NCBI GenBank assembly: GCA_015484715.1
Contig: WFUY01000581.1
Coordinates: 1 to 14,995 of the forward strand
Direction of reading: 5' to 3'
Source of the DNA: Thermoflexales bacterium
Lineage (GTDB): Bacteria; Chloroflexota; Anaerolineae; S140-20
DNA: 14,995 nucleotides
Shown piece after piece: positions 7,748 through 14,285 of this stretch (positions are counted from its first letter, which is position 1; each line of letters begins with the position of its first letter). A model generated the notes under the pieces. It had not been told where the DNA came from. It was given only the letters and a program-made list of their open reading frames with translations, and did not search any database. Both the position numbers and the translations under genes were made by a program.

Positions 7748-8749
7748 TCAGCGCATCGTCTCCAGGCGATTGCGCAGGGTGAACGTTCGCGCTGCTCCCA
7801 GGGAAATGGCGATCAAGAGCACCAGCCCCTCGAAAAGGGGTTGGGAGAGAGGGTTGATTCCGGCGAAGAAGAGCACGCTGCTGATGATGCGGATCACGAA
7901 TGCGCCGGCGATCGTTCCCGCCACCCCTCCTGAGCCTCCAAACAGGGAGGTGCCGCCGAGGACCACGGCACCGATGGATTGCAGAGTGTAGACCGCTCCG
8001 ATGGTTGCATCTCCAGAGCTGGTTTGGGCGGTGAGGAAGAGCCCTGCCAGAGCGGCGAGGAAGCCGGCCATCACATATGCCGCCACCTTAGCCCGGTTCA
8101 CGTTCAGCCCGCTCATGTAAGCGGCACGCTCGTCGCTGCCTACAGCATACACGGCCAGGCCCAACCGCGAACGACGGAAGGGTGCCCATATGAAGATTAG
8201 GACGAACGCCAGGAGCACCAACGAGGTGGGGATCAGGTCGAACACCCGCCTGGTCAACAGGTCGCCGTACCATAGGGGCACGTAGCCCCCCGGGCGTGGG
8301 CGCAACATCAGGGCGAAGCCGCTGTAGATGGAGGCTGTGGCTAGGGTGACGATGATGGGCTGTAGACGACCGTACACCACAATCAGACCATTGATCAGGC
8401 CCGCCAGGGCTCCCACCAGGAGCACCAGCACCACCACACCGATGACGCCCGGCACGCTGTCGGGGAACAGGGTTGACGCCAGGGTGTTGGACAGGCTGAC
8501 GATGGGGCCGACGGAGAGATCAATGCCAGCGGTGAGCACCACGGCTGTTTGGCCCATGCTGGCGAGAACCAGGGCCATCCCCTGGTTGGCCGTTGCCGTG
8601 ATGACCGGCTTGGTGAACAGCCGTGGCTGCAGCCCAGCGTACACTCCCAACAGCGCCAGAAGGGCAACATAGGCGATACCTACCTTGAAATTGCGCCTGA
8701 AGAAACGCCTGAGCCATTGGGCACCGTCTGCTATGGACAGGGTCGTCAT
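7748..8749 (-). CDS. Sugar ABC transporter permease 2 (RbsC-type)
   Basis: This 333-residue permease is homologous to, but clearly different from, permease 1. It has many hydrophobic segments, the family motif TAGIDLSVGPIVSLSN, the coupling segment FRRSRLGLAVYAVGSDERAAYMSG, and the signature GGTSLFGGSGGVAGTIAGA. The start at 8749 is preceded by GGAGG with 5-nt spacing, and the ATG overlaps the ATPase stop (ATGA), so translation is probably coupled. Two unequal permeases with one double-domain ATPase resembles the YtfQRT-YjfF and LsrACDB importers and differs from RbsC, which acts as a homodimer. A much longer upstream-extended reading frame lies entirely within the ATPase gene and is not used. 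Confidence 0.9.
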   Translation of the reverse strand: MTTLSIADGAQWLRRFFRRNFKVGIAYVALLALLGVYAGLQPRLFTKPVITATANQGMALVLASMGQTAVVLTAGIDLSVGPIVSLSNTLASTLFPDSVPGVIGVVVLVLLVGALAGLINGLIVVYGRLQPIIVTLATASIYSGFALMLRPRPGGYVPLWYGDLLTRRVFDLIPTSLVLLAFVLIFIWAPFRRSRLGLAVYAVGSDERAAYMSGLNVNRAKVAAYVMAGFLAALAGLFLTAQTSSGDATIGAVYTLQSIGAVVLGGTSLFGGSGGVAGTIAGAFVIRIISSVLFFAGINPLSQPLFEGLVLLIAISLGAARTFTLRNRLETMR

Positions 8750-10287
8750 GCCATCCTCCGCACCGGGCTCTCTTCTCTCCCGTTCGCCTTCATACCCAAG
8801 GCGGTGGCCACCAGATTCTCCTCGCTGAGGGCCTCGCCGGAGAGCTCTGCGCTGATGCGACCTTCGTAAAGCACCAGCACCCGATCGCATAACCCCACCA
8901 GCTCGCTGAGGTCCGTGGAGAAGAACAGGATTCCCGCCCCTTCGTCGGCCAACGCCCGCATCAATTGGTAGATCTCGTGTTTTGTGCCTACGTCTATCCC
9001 TCGTGTCAGATCGTACAGCAGGTAAATCTGGGCCTGGGTGAGCAGCCATTTGGCGATGACCACCTTCTGCTGGTTGCCGCCGCTGAGGCTACGCACGGTG
9101 ACGCTTGGTGAGGGCACCTTGATCCGGAGTTGTTCGATAACGCGGTCCACGGCTGCTCGCTCCTGGTGGTGCATCATGAGGCCGAAGCGTGCGTATTGGT
9201 GCAGCGTGGCGAGGGTGATGTTGTCCTTCACCGGCATAGGCAGGATCAATCCCTCCGTCTTGCGGTCTTCCGGAATCAGGGCCAATCGAATGCCCGCGCT
9301 GGCGGCAGCAGCGGGGCTTGTGATCTGTTTCTCCTCTCCGTTTACGTAGATGCGACCTCGTACATTGCGCAGCACGCCAAAGAGGGCGAGGAGCAACTCT
9401 CGTTGACCCTGGCCTTCCAGTCCTCCGAGACCGAGGATCTCTCCCTCTCCCAGCCTGAAGCTGATGTTGCGAAGGGTATCTCCCCAACTCAGGTCTTCGA
9501 TCACCAGGAGCGGCACCTCGTGAGCGGGAAGGGCGCGTTTGGGGGGAAAGACCTGCTCCAGCTTGCGGCCAATCATCATCTGGACCATCTCTTCCCGGCC
9601 AACCGTGCCGGCCGGGAAGGATGCGACGTTGCGACCGTCGCGGAATATGGTGATGGTATCCGCGATCTCCTCGACTTCGTCCATGCGGTGGGAGATGAAG
9701 ATGACGGAGCGGTTCTGAGCTCGCAACCGTTCCATAATCTCGAAGACTGTGTGGACCTCCTGCATCGTCAGGGCGGAGGTGCCCTCATCCAGGATCAGGA
9801 CCTGAGGATCCCGCGACAGCGCTTTGGCGATCTCCACCAACTGTCGTTGGGCGAGGGGCAGCTCCCCAATGAGGGCATCGGGGTCCACATCCTGGAACCC
9901 CAGTTCCGCCAGGAATTGTTTTGCACGTCTGTACAGGGCCTTTCGGTCAACCAAGCCCAGGTGGGTGCGGGGCGGGTTCGTGATGAAAATGTTCTCTGCC
10001 ACCGTTAGGTCGGGCATCAGGGAGAGCTCCTGGAACACGGCCCCAATCCCCAGGCGTGTAGCCACGATGGGCGAATCAATGACCACGGGACGTCCCCGCA
10101 CGTTGATCGTGCCCGCGTCCGGGATCACTACCCCGCTTAAGATCTTGACCAATGTGCTTTTCCCTGCCCCGTTCTCACCGACGAGGGCGTGGATGCTGCC
10201 TGGTTGACATCGAAAGGAGGCCTGATCGAGGGCGACCACGCCATCGTAGCGCTTTGTTATATCTCGTGCCTCTACCAGCGGTTGCAT
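8746..10287 (-). CDS. Sugar ABC transporter ATPase with two nucleotide-binding domains (RbsA/MglA-type)
   Basis: This 513-residue cytoplasmic ATPase powers the importer. The N-terminal domain has Walker A GENGAGKST (37-45), a signature-like LPLAQRQ (143-149), Walker B VLILDE (163-168) followed by GTSALT, and the H-loop His200. The C-terminal domain has the degenerate P-loop usual for this family (GLGGLEGQGQREL, 286-298), signature LSGGNQQK (401-408) and a Walker B region reading IYLLYDLTRGID (421-432). There the usual Asp-Glu-Pro is replaced by Tyr-Asp-Leu. Only one of the two ATP sites is therefore expected to be fully catalytic. The start at 10287 has AGGAG 4 nt upstream and gives the normal family N terminus. 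An upstream ATG at 10353 would lie in the intergenic hairpin and is rejected. The gene is separated from the binding protein by 141 nt containing that hairpin. Confidence 0.93.
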   Translation of the reverse strand: MQPLVEARDITKRYDGVVALDQASFRCQPGSIHALVGENGAGKSTLVKILSGVVIPDAGTINVRGRPVVIDSPIVATRLGIGAVFQELSLMPDLTVAENIFITNPPRTHLGLVDRKALYRRAKQFLAELGFQDVDPDALIGELPLAQRQLVEIAKALSRDPQVLILDEGTSALTMQEVHTVFEIMERLRAQNRSVIFISHRMDEVEEIADTITIFRDGRNVASFPAGTVGREEMVQMMIGRKLEQVFPPKRALPAHEVPLLVIEDLSWGDTLRNISFRLGEGEILGLGGLEGQGQRELLLALFGVLRNVRGRIYVNGEEKQITSPAAAASAGIRLALIPEDRKTEGLILPMPVKDNITLATLHQYARFGLMMHHQERAAVDRVIEQLRIKVPSPSVTVRSLSGGNQQKVVIAKWLLTQAQIYLLYDLTRGIDVGTKHEIYQLMRALADEGAGILFFSTDLSELVGLCDRVLVLYEGRISAELSGEALSEENLVATALGMKANGREESPVRRMA

Positions 10288-10331
10288 GTTGCTCCTGGGA
10301 CAAGGGAAGTGGATGATGGGATCTGCCACGG

Positions 10332-10419
10332 GTGGGCAGGGATAAGGGTTCACTCCCTGTCCAACCTAACGCATAGGATTGGGGCTGTAGGGAGTGAACC
10401 CTGACTCACCCCTGCCCAC
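10332..10419 (-). promoter_or_regulatory. Long imperfect hairpin between binding-protein and ATPase genes
   Basis: Two nested perfect arms are present. GTGGGCAGGG (10332-10341) pairs with CCCTGCCCAC (10410-10419). AGGGTTCACTCCCT (10345-10358) pairs with AGGGAGTGAACCCT (10389-10402). The apical 30 nt can pair further (CCAACCTA with TAGGATTGG, one bulge). There is no U-tract after the hairpin in the direction of transcription, so it is not a classical intrinsic terminator. By analogy with sugar-transport operons, such a structure may protect the upstream binding-protein mRNA from 3' decay or cause partial attenuation. That role is inference. Confidence 0.85.
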
Positions 10420-10428
10420 GATCAGAGG

Positions 10429-11640
10429 CTACTTGGCCGATTCTGCCAGAATCTCCTCAGGTGTGAGGTCTACACCGCAGGACGGGAACTTGATCGGTGT
10501 GAAGAAGTCATCGGGCAGATCGGGGAAGTAGTTGACGCCGGGTTGCAGGTCTTCTGACCGGGCGACCGGCAGTGGGACGGAGATGATCCGAGGCAGCTCT
10601 TTGCCCTGGAGCAACTCCAGAGCCGCCTGGATGGAGACTGCCACGAGGGCGGGGCTCTGTCCTACCGAGATGCCCACCAGGCCCTCATCCTTATATTCGG
10701 CCATCAGCTTGCGGAAGCCGTTCTCTGCCTCGCCGGCAATGGGCACGAAGGGCCGGCCTGCATCCATAAAGGCCTTCACTGCGCCCACCGTCCCCGCCTG
10801 CACCCATACCCCGTCAATGTCATCGCGGGTGGCGAGGAGATCGGCCATCACCTTCTGGGTGACTCCATCATCCCACATACCGACCACTTCAGCGATGATG
10901 TTGATCCCCGGGTATTGGGAGAAGACCTCTTTGGCTCCCTTGTTGCGGTCCCGGTCCACGCTCGTGCCGGGCACGCCGTTCACCATCACGACGTTCCCCT
11001 TCTCGTTCAACCGCTCCACCAGATCGCGGGCCATAACACGGCCAAACTCGACCTGATCTTCGTTCACCAGGACGGCGTCGGGTGAGGTGACGATGTTATC
11101 GAAGGAGACGACGATGATGCCTGCCTCCTTTGCCCGACGGATGACCGCGTCAAAGCCCGTTGGGGTGGCCGCGTTCAGGATGATAGCGTCCACACCCGCA
11201 GCGATCATATTGTCCATCTGGGCGATCTGTGCCGCCACGTCCTGCCCAGAGCTGATCACCGTGAACTCTTCGATCAAGGGAGCCACGTGGGGCTGTTTCA
11301 CATAGGCCTTGGCGATCTGGATCATCTGGGTGCGCCAGGCATTGCCGATGTAGGAGTTGCTGACCGCGATCTTGTAGGGCGGCGGCTTGGGGGCGAATTT
11401 GACCGTTTGATCGTTGTTGACAGCAGGCTGGAAGCAGGCTGCCGGATCGTACTCAGGCGGATATTGGACCGTCGCGGAAGTGGGGGACGGTACCGGCGTT
11501 GGGGGCTCTGTGGACTTGGGCATTGGTGTGGGAGTGGGGGCAGCAGGTGAACAGGCTCCTATCACCAATGCCACCACAATGAGGGCTGCCAGGGATGTGC
11601 TGATGGATCGCCAGCCCCTTGGAGCGCTTCTGCGGTTCAT
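10429..11640 (-). CDS. Sugar ABC transporter substrate-binding lipoprotein
   Basis: This 403-residue extracytoplasmic solute-binding protein is of the periplasmic-binding-protein type used with RbsA/RbsC systems (Peripla_BP_4-like). A basic N terminus is followed by a hydrophobic segment and a lipobox ending at Cys30 (ALVIGAC), so it is probably a membrane-anchored lipoprotein. A Pro/Thr/Ser-rich linker spans about 31-60. The mature domain begins around PPPYKIAVSNSYIGNAWR. DNMIAAGVDAIILNAATPTGFDAVIRRAKEAGIIVVSFDN is the typical sugar-binding-protein core. The start is strongly supported by AGGAGGAGG upstream of ATG 11640. The ATG overlaps the stop of the transposase remnant. It is the first of the transport genes, consistent with needing the highest expression. 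The ligand is not identifiable from sequence. Confidence 0.92.
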   Translation of the reverse strand: MNRRSAPRGWRSISTSLAALIVVALVIGACSPAAPTPTPMPKSTEPPTPVPSPTSATVQYPPEYDPAACFQPAVNNDQTVKFAPKPPPYKIAVSNSYIGNAWRTQMIQIAKAYVKQPHVAPLIEEFTVISSGQDVAAQIAQMDNMIAAGVDAIILNAATPTGFDAVIRRAKEAGIIVVSFDNIVTSPDAVLVNEDQVEFGRVMARDLVERLNEKGNVVMVNGVPGTSVDRDRNKGAKEVFSQYPGINIIAEVVGMWDDGVTQKVMADLLATRDDIDGVWVQAGTVGAVKAFMDAGRPFVPIAGEAENGFRKLMAEYKDEGLVGISVGQSPALVAVSIQAALELLQGKELPRIISVPLPVARSEDLQPGVNYFPDLPDDFFTPIKFPSCGVDLTPEEILAESAK

Positions 11641-12317
11641 AGGTCACCTCCTCCTGGTAATGGTGCGCATATTGCAGACTTTACCCTTTGCTTAGGCCCG
11701 CGAATGGGCGAGCCTTCTCCTACCGTCCGGACTTGAGCCCCGACGATGGACGCCAGGGGCTCCACCCTCTGCCTGAGGGATTGCACCTCATCCGGTAACA
11801 GACCGCTGACTTCTACCGTCCAGCAGCGGGAACCGTGTATGTGTAGCCTCACGGACAGCCATCGTCCCCCATATTGCACCGCTGCCATACCACAACTAGG
11901 CCCCGACACCCGTGCCCTTTGGAAGAGGGATTCCCGGCGTACCCCCTGGGTGTGGGCCAGCGTGTTGTGGACGACCCCGTATACTTGGCTCTTGCACAGG
12001 TAGATCCCCAGCGCATCCAATACCCGGGCAACAGCACCGTAGCTCAGTCCCAGCAGGTACAACAAGAGGGCCACCTTTTGCACTCGCTGGGAGGTGTGGG
12101 CTCGTGACACGCCTGAGGGATAGACTCGGAAGGTGCGTCCACACACCAAGCATTGGTAGCGGTGAGCCCACACCTCTTCGCATACGGCATCCCGCACGAG
12201 CTTCTTGACCACTTGCCTCAGTCGGACCTGGGTGCTGTTGCAACCCGGGTAGGGACACCGCGTTGGGTGAGGGATGCCCTTGGGATCATCCCAGTGGAAG
12301 GTGAATACCAGGCGCAT
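11637..12317 (-). pseudogene. Truncated zinc-ribbon/HTH transposase fragment
   Basis: This 226-codon open frame matches the N-terminal half of an insertion-sequence transposase. It has a zinc ribbon (Cys21, Cys26 in CPYPGC; Cys56, Cys59 in CLVCG), a helix-turn-helix around 86-115 (LYLLGLSYGAVARVLDALGIYLCKSQV), and the beginning of a DDE catalytic domain (GGRWLSV onward). Recognisable similarity stops near residue 199 (about 11721), just where the second catalytic Asp would be expected. The first expected Asp also appears absent (GPSCGMAAV). The last 27 codons read through the binding protein's leader, including its ribosome binding site, and the TGA overlaps that gene's ATG. It cannot be an active transposase. 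It may be a decaying IS remnant or a retained DNA-binding protein. The IS family is not assigned and no terminal inverted repeats were recognised. Confidence 0.68.
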
Positions 12318-12397
12318 ACATCCTCGCCTTGCATCCTCGAGGGTCTTCCTATGGTCGTGGGGGACTGCACTTCATCGTGGGGCATCAAGAGCCCGAT

Positions 12398-13078
12398 CTA
12401 TCGAGGAAACTCGGCCACTACCGTGCACGGGCTCCCGTCAGAGCCCTCTATGAATAAGGGCCAGGCATAGATGCGCACAGCCTTGTCCAAGTCAGGGTCA
12501 ATCCGCAGGTCCTCCAAGATCAACAGGAACCGGCCATCCTCACGCCCCACCCCTGTCAGGACCTGATGGGTTTCGATCGCCTCTTCCTCATACTGGGGAG
12601 AACCGATGGAGACCGCGTCAATGGCGATAGCCTTCAAACGGGGGAACTGCTCTATCAGAAAGCGTGCAGCTTCTGGATGCAAGGCGGGTCCTTCCCATAC
12701 GTAGCGTCGGGGATCTTGAGGTCGCACAGCGCTCCAGCCGGTGTACAACAATGCCAGATCGGCAGCGGCAAGTTGATCGGCGAATGGTTCGAGTTCTGCC
12801 CTGTGGATCAATCCCCCTTCGGGTTTGGGCACCTCAATCACCACGGGGGCGAAGAAAACGTAAGCATCTACAGGCAGATCAACCGCTGCAGGACCACGCT
12901 CGTTGAAGTGCTTTGGAGCATCCAGGTGTGTCCCAGAGTGAGAGAACAGGTGCAGGATCGTGGTATTGACCACGTCCCCACGGGCGATTGCCTGAAACGG
13001 CTCTGAACGGACTGGCGGTGGATTTCCCGGCCAAACAGGGTCGGTTGACCGCAGGGGATACGAGAGCATCCGAAACAT
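12398..13078 (-). CDS. Cyclase/KynB-like metal-dependent hydrolase
   Basis: This 226-residue protein belongs to the cyclase family (PF04199; includes bacterial kynurenine formamidase KynB and isatin hydrolase). The defining motif SHSGTHLDAPKHF gives His47, His51, Asp53 and His57, with spacing as in KynB-type metal sites. His171 in ETHQVL and Glu189 in LILEDL are candidate additional metal or catalytic residues. It should hydrolyse an amide or ester-like bond, including lactones or lactams in some relatives. It lies 37 nt downstream of iclR on the same strand and upstream of the sugar-acid genes. No kyn gene is near, so tryptophan catabolism is not supported here. A role in lactone opening within the pentonate pathway is a hypothesis. 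ATG 13078 has a purine-rich GGAAGAG about 7 nt upstream. Confidence 0.8.
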   Translation of the reverse strand: MFRMLSYPLRSTDPVWPGNPPPVRSEPFQAIARGDVVNTTILHLFSHSGTHLDAPKHFNERGPAAVDLPVDAYVFFAPVVIEVPKPEGGLIHRAELEPFADQLAAADLALLYTGWSAVRPQDPRRYVWEGPALHPEAARFLIEQFPRLKAIAIDAVSIGSPQYEEEAIETHQVLTGVGREDGRFLLILEDLRIDPDLDKAVRIYAWPLFIEGSDGSPCTVVAEFPR

Positions 13079-13115
13079 GTCTGATCTCTTCCTTGGTGAC
13101 CAGCTTTGCCCGTGA

Positions 13116-13886
13116 TCAGGCCCGGTTGATGTACCCCAATCGGCGGGACAGTTCTTGGGCTAAGATGCAGACCCGCTGTGCCAGTTCCTTCTCGCGTTCG
13201 TCGTCCATACGGGTGATGGGTACCGAGATGCTGACCGCGGCGACGACGGTCCCATGGGCGTCACATACAGGGGCCCCCACGCAGCGGAGGTCCTCAAGGG
13301 TTTCCCCGCGATCCACAGCGTATCCCCGGACCCGGACCTCTGCTATCTCCCGTTTCAAGTCGGCCAGGTTGCCGATGGTCTGCGGAGTCCGTTTTTCCAG
13401 AGTGACGCCTTCGTAGAGCTCGTCAATGGCCGCGTCAGAGAGTCCCGCCAACAGGGATTTGCCCAACGCCGTGGTATGGGCTGGCAGCTCACTTCCCACC
13501 TCGCTGGCGAGCCGGACCGGCTGGGTCCCATCCTGCTTGCCGATGTACAGGACGTTCCGCCCGCGCAGAATGGCCAACTGTACGGTTTCTCCGCACTCCC
13601 GTGCCACCTCCGCCGCCAACACCTGGAACTCTTTCAGCAAGTTGATTCGTTGGACGTAAGCCAACCCTAGGACCAGCAACTGGGGGCCTAGGGAGTATCG
13701 CTTGGTCACCGGGTCCTTCACGATGAAGTCCCGTTGTTCCATAGTGGTGAGCACCACGTACAGGCTGCTCTTCGCCGCCTTCAGTGTGCGGGCCAGTTCG
13801 CTGACTCCCATCCCATCGGGATGGTCGGCGAGCAGGGTGAGTACGCTGAGAGCTCGGTCTACAGAGGGGGAGATGGGCTTGTTCAT
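13116..13886 (-). CDS. IclR-family transcriptional regulator
   Basis: This 256-residue regulator has an N-terminal winged helix-turn-helix (about 9-67; HTH around GVSELARTLKAAKSSLYVVLTTM) and a C-terminal IclR effector-binding domain (about 80-250). The latter shows the conserved PAHTTALGKSLLA (135-147) and GYAVDRGETLEDLRCVGAPV (188-207). Family members often respond to small organic or 2-keto-3-deoxy sugar acids (KdgR), and haloarchaeal XacR controls pentose oxidation genes, so control of the downstream operon is likely by analogy. The start is uncertain: ATGs at 13886, 13901 and 13916 are all in frame, and none has a strong ribosome binding site. 13886 gives the usual six residues before the SVDRALSVL helix. 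A GGTG upstream of 13901 makes that start possible too. The promoter and operator-like repeats lie directly upstream and overlap the alternative starts. Confidence 0.9.
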   Translation of the reverse strand: MNKPISPSVDRALSVLTLLADHPDGMGVSELARTLKAAKSSLYVVLTTMEQRDFIVKDPVTKRYSLGPQLLVLGLAYVQRINLLKEFQVLAAEVARECGETVQLAILRGRNVLYIGKQDGTQPVRLASEVGSELPAHTTALGKSLLAGLSDAAIDELYEGVTLEKRTPQTIGNLADLKREIAEVRVRGYAVDRGETLEDLRCVGAPVCDAHGTVVAAVSISVPITRMDDEREKELAQRVCILAQELSRRLGYINRA

Positions 13887-13894
13887 CGCTCTGT

Positions 13895-13931
13895 TGTTCA
13901 TAATACAGAACACCATTCGGTATTTGGAACA
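13895..13931 (-). promoter_or_regulatory. Candidate tandem operator at the iclR transcription start
   Basis: On the minus strand two 18-bp units, each TGTTC, eight bases, then GAA, start 19 bp apart (13931 and 13912). The second is a perfect five-base-arm palindrome (TGTTC-N8-GAACA, 13895-13912). The first has three matching arm bases (TTC-N8-GAA). They sit at about +1 to +37 relative to the predicted start, where repressor binding would block transcription. Autoregulation by the IclR protein is the natural guess but is unproven. Confidence 0.5.
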
Positions 13932-13937
13932 CTTTTC

Positions 13938-13965
13938 ATTATACCGTCCCTGGGGCCTGTGTCAA
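13938..13965 (-). promoter_or_regulatory. Consensus sigma-70 promoter for iclR and possibly the whole operon
   Basis: On the minus strand TTGACA (13960-13965) and TATAAT (13938-13943) are separated by 16 nt, both boxes being perfect consensus. Transcription would start near 13931, giving a leader of about 45 nt to ATG 13886. No comparable promoter is visible before the binding-protein gene, so this may drive all same-strand genes to 2124. Confidence 0.85.
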
Positions 13966-14004
13966 GCCTTCTCTCCCAAATTTGTCGTTCGAAATTTGGT
14001 ACTG

Positions 14005-14083
14005 TATTCGCGTATTCATGCCCCATTCGTGGACGGCTACTCTCCCTACCCCCCAGATATGGGTCATCCCCAGTGCGTGCGTG
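14005..14083 (+). repeat. Intergenic repeat copy A (direct)
   Basis: This copy is about 79 bp long and parallels copy B 169 bp downstream. The shared core includes CCCCATTCGTGGACGGCT (14021-14038 here, 18/18 identical), followed by TCTCCCTA and a later GTGCGTG. Divergence is concentrated in the middle of the unit. Confidence 0.85.
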
Positions 14084-14129
14084 ATCGCGGTGATTACACA
14101 CAAGGGAGCGAGAGAGGGGTCCGTAGCAG

Positions 14130-14161
14130 GCCGTCCACGAATTTCTCACCAATGCACGAAT
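14130..14161 (-). repeat. Intergenic repeat copy C (inverted, partial)
   Basis: This is the reverse complement of the first 32 bp of the repeat. 26 of 32 positions match copy B, with mismatches clustered in a four-base block. Only 13 bp separate it from copy B, so the two could form a 32-bp imperfect cruciform or RNA hairpin. Confidence 0.8.
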
Positions 14162-14172
14162 GAGGCGGTCCT

Positions 14173-14250
14173 TAATTCGTGTATTCGTGCCCCATTCGTG
14201 GACGGCTGGTCTCCCTATCTCCAAAGATAGGGGTAATCACCGGTGCGTGA
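14173..14250 (+). repeat. Intergenic repeat copy B (direct) with internal hairpin
   Basis: This is a second direct copy of the ATTCGTG-rich repeat. It contains a perfect 8-bp stem with a four-base loop (CCCTATCT, CCAA, AGATAGGG; 14213-14232). The equivalent stem in copy A is degenerate. No T-tract follows the stem. The 13966-14255 interval otherwise shows no gene; short open frames there follow the repeats. Confidence 0.85.
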
Positions 14251-14255
14251 TTCCC

Positions 14256-14285
14256 TTGACTGAGCGATGGAAGGTATGCTATAAT
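14256..14285 (+). promoter_or_regulatory. Sigma-70 promoter for the SARP regulator
   Basis: TTGACT (14256-14261) and TATAAT (14280-14285) are separated by 18 nt. The predicted transcription start is near 14292, about 200 nt before the SARP domain begins. It starts directly after repeat copy B. Confidence 0.75.

Noticed and set aside
10332..10419. Calling the intergenic hairpin a classical Rho-independent terminator
   Set aside because: The stem is strong but no U-tract follows on the transcribed minus strand, and same-operon genes continue downstream.
11641..11720. Promoter for the binding-protein gene
   Set aside because: Only a strong ribosome binding site is visible. No -35/-10 pair with reasonable spacing was found on the minus strand.
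14060..14125. Possible tRNA in the intergenic region
   Set aside because: No cloverleaf arms or T-loop motif could be assembled by eye.
14213..14232. Terminator for a rightward transcript
   Set aside because: The 8-bp stem with a four-base loop is perfect, but no T-tract follows and no gene ends just upstream. It is treated as part of repeat copy B.
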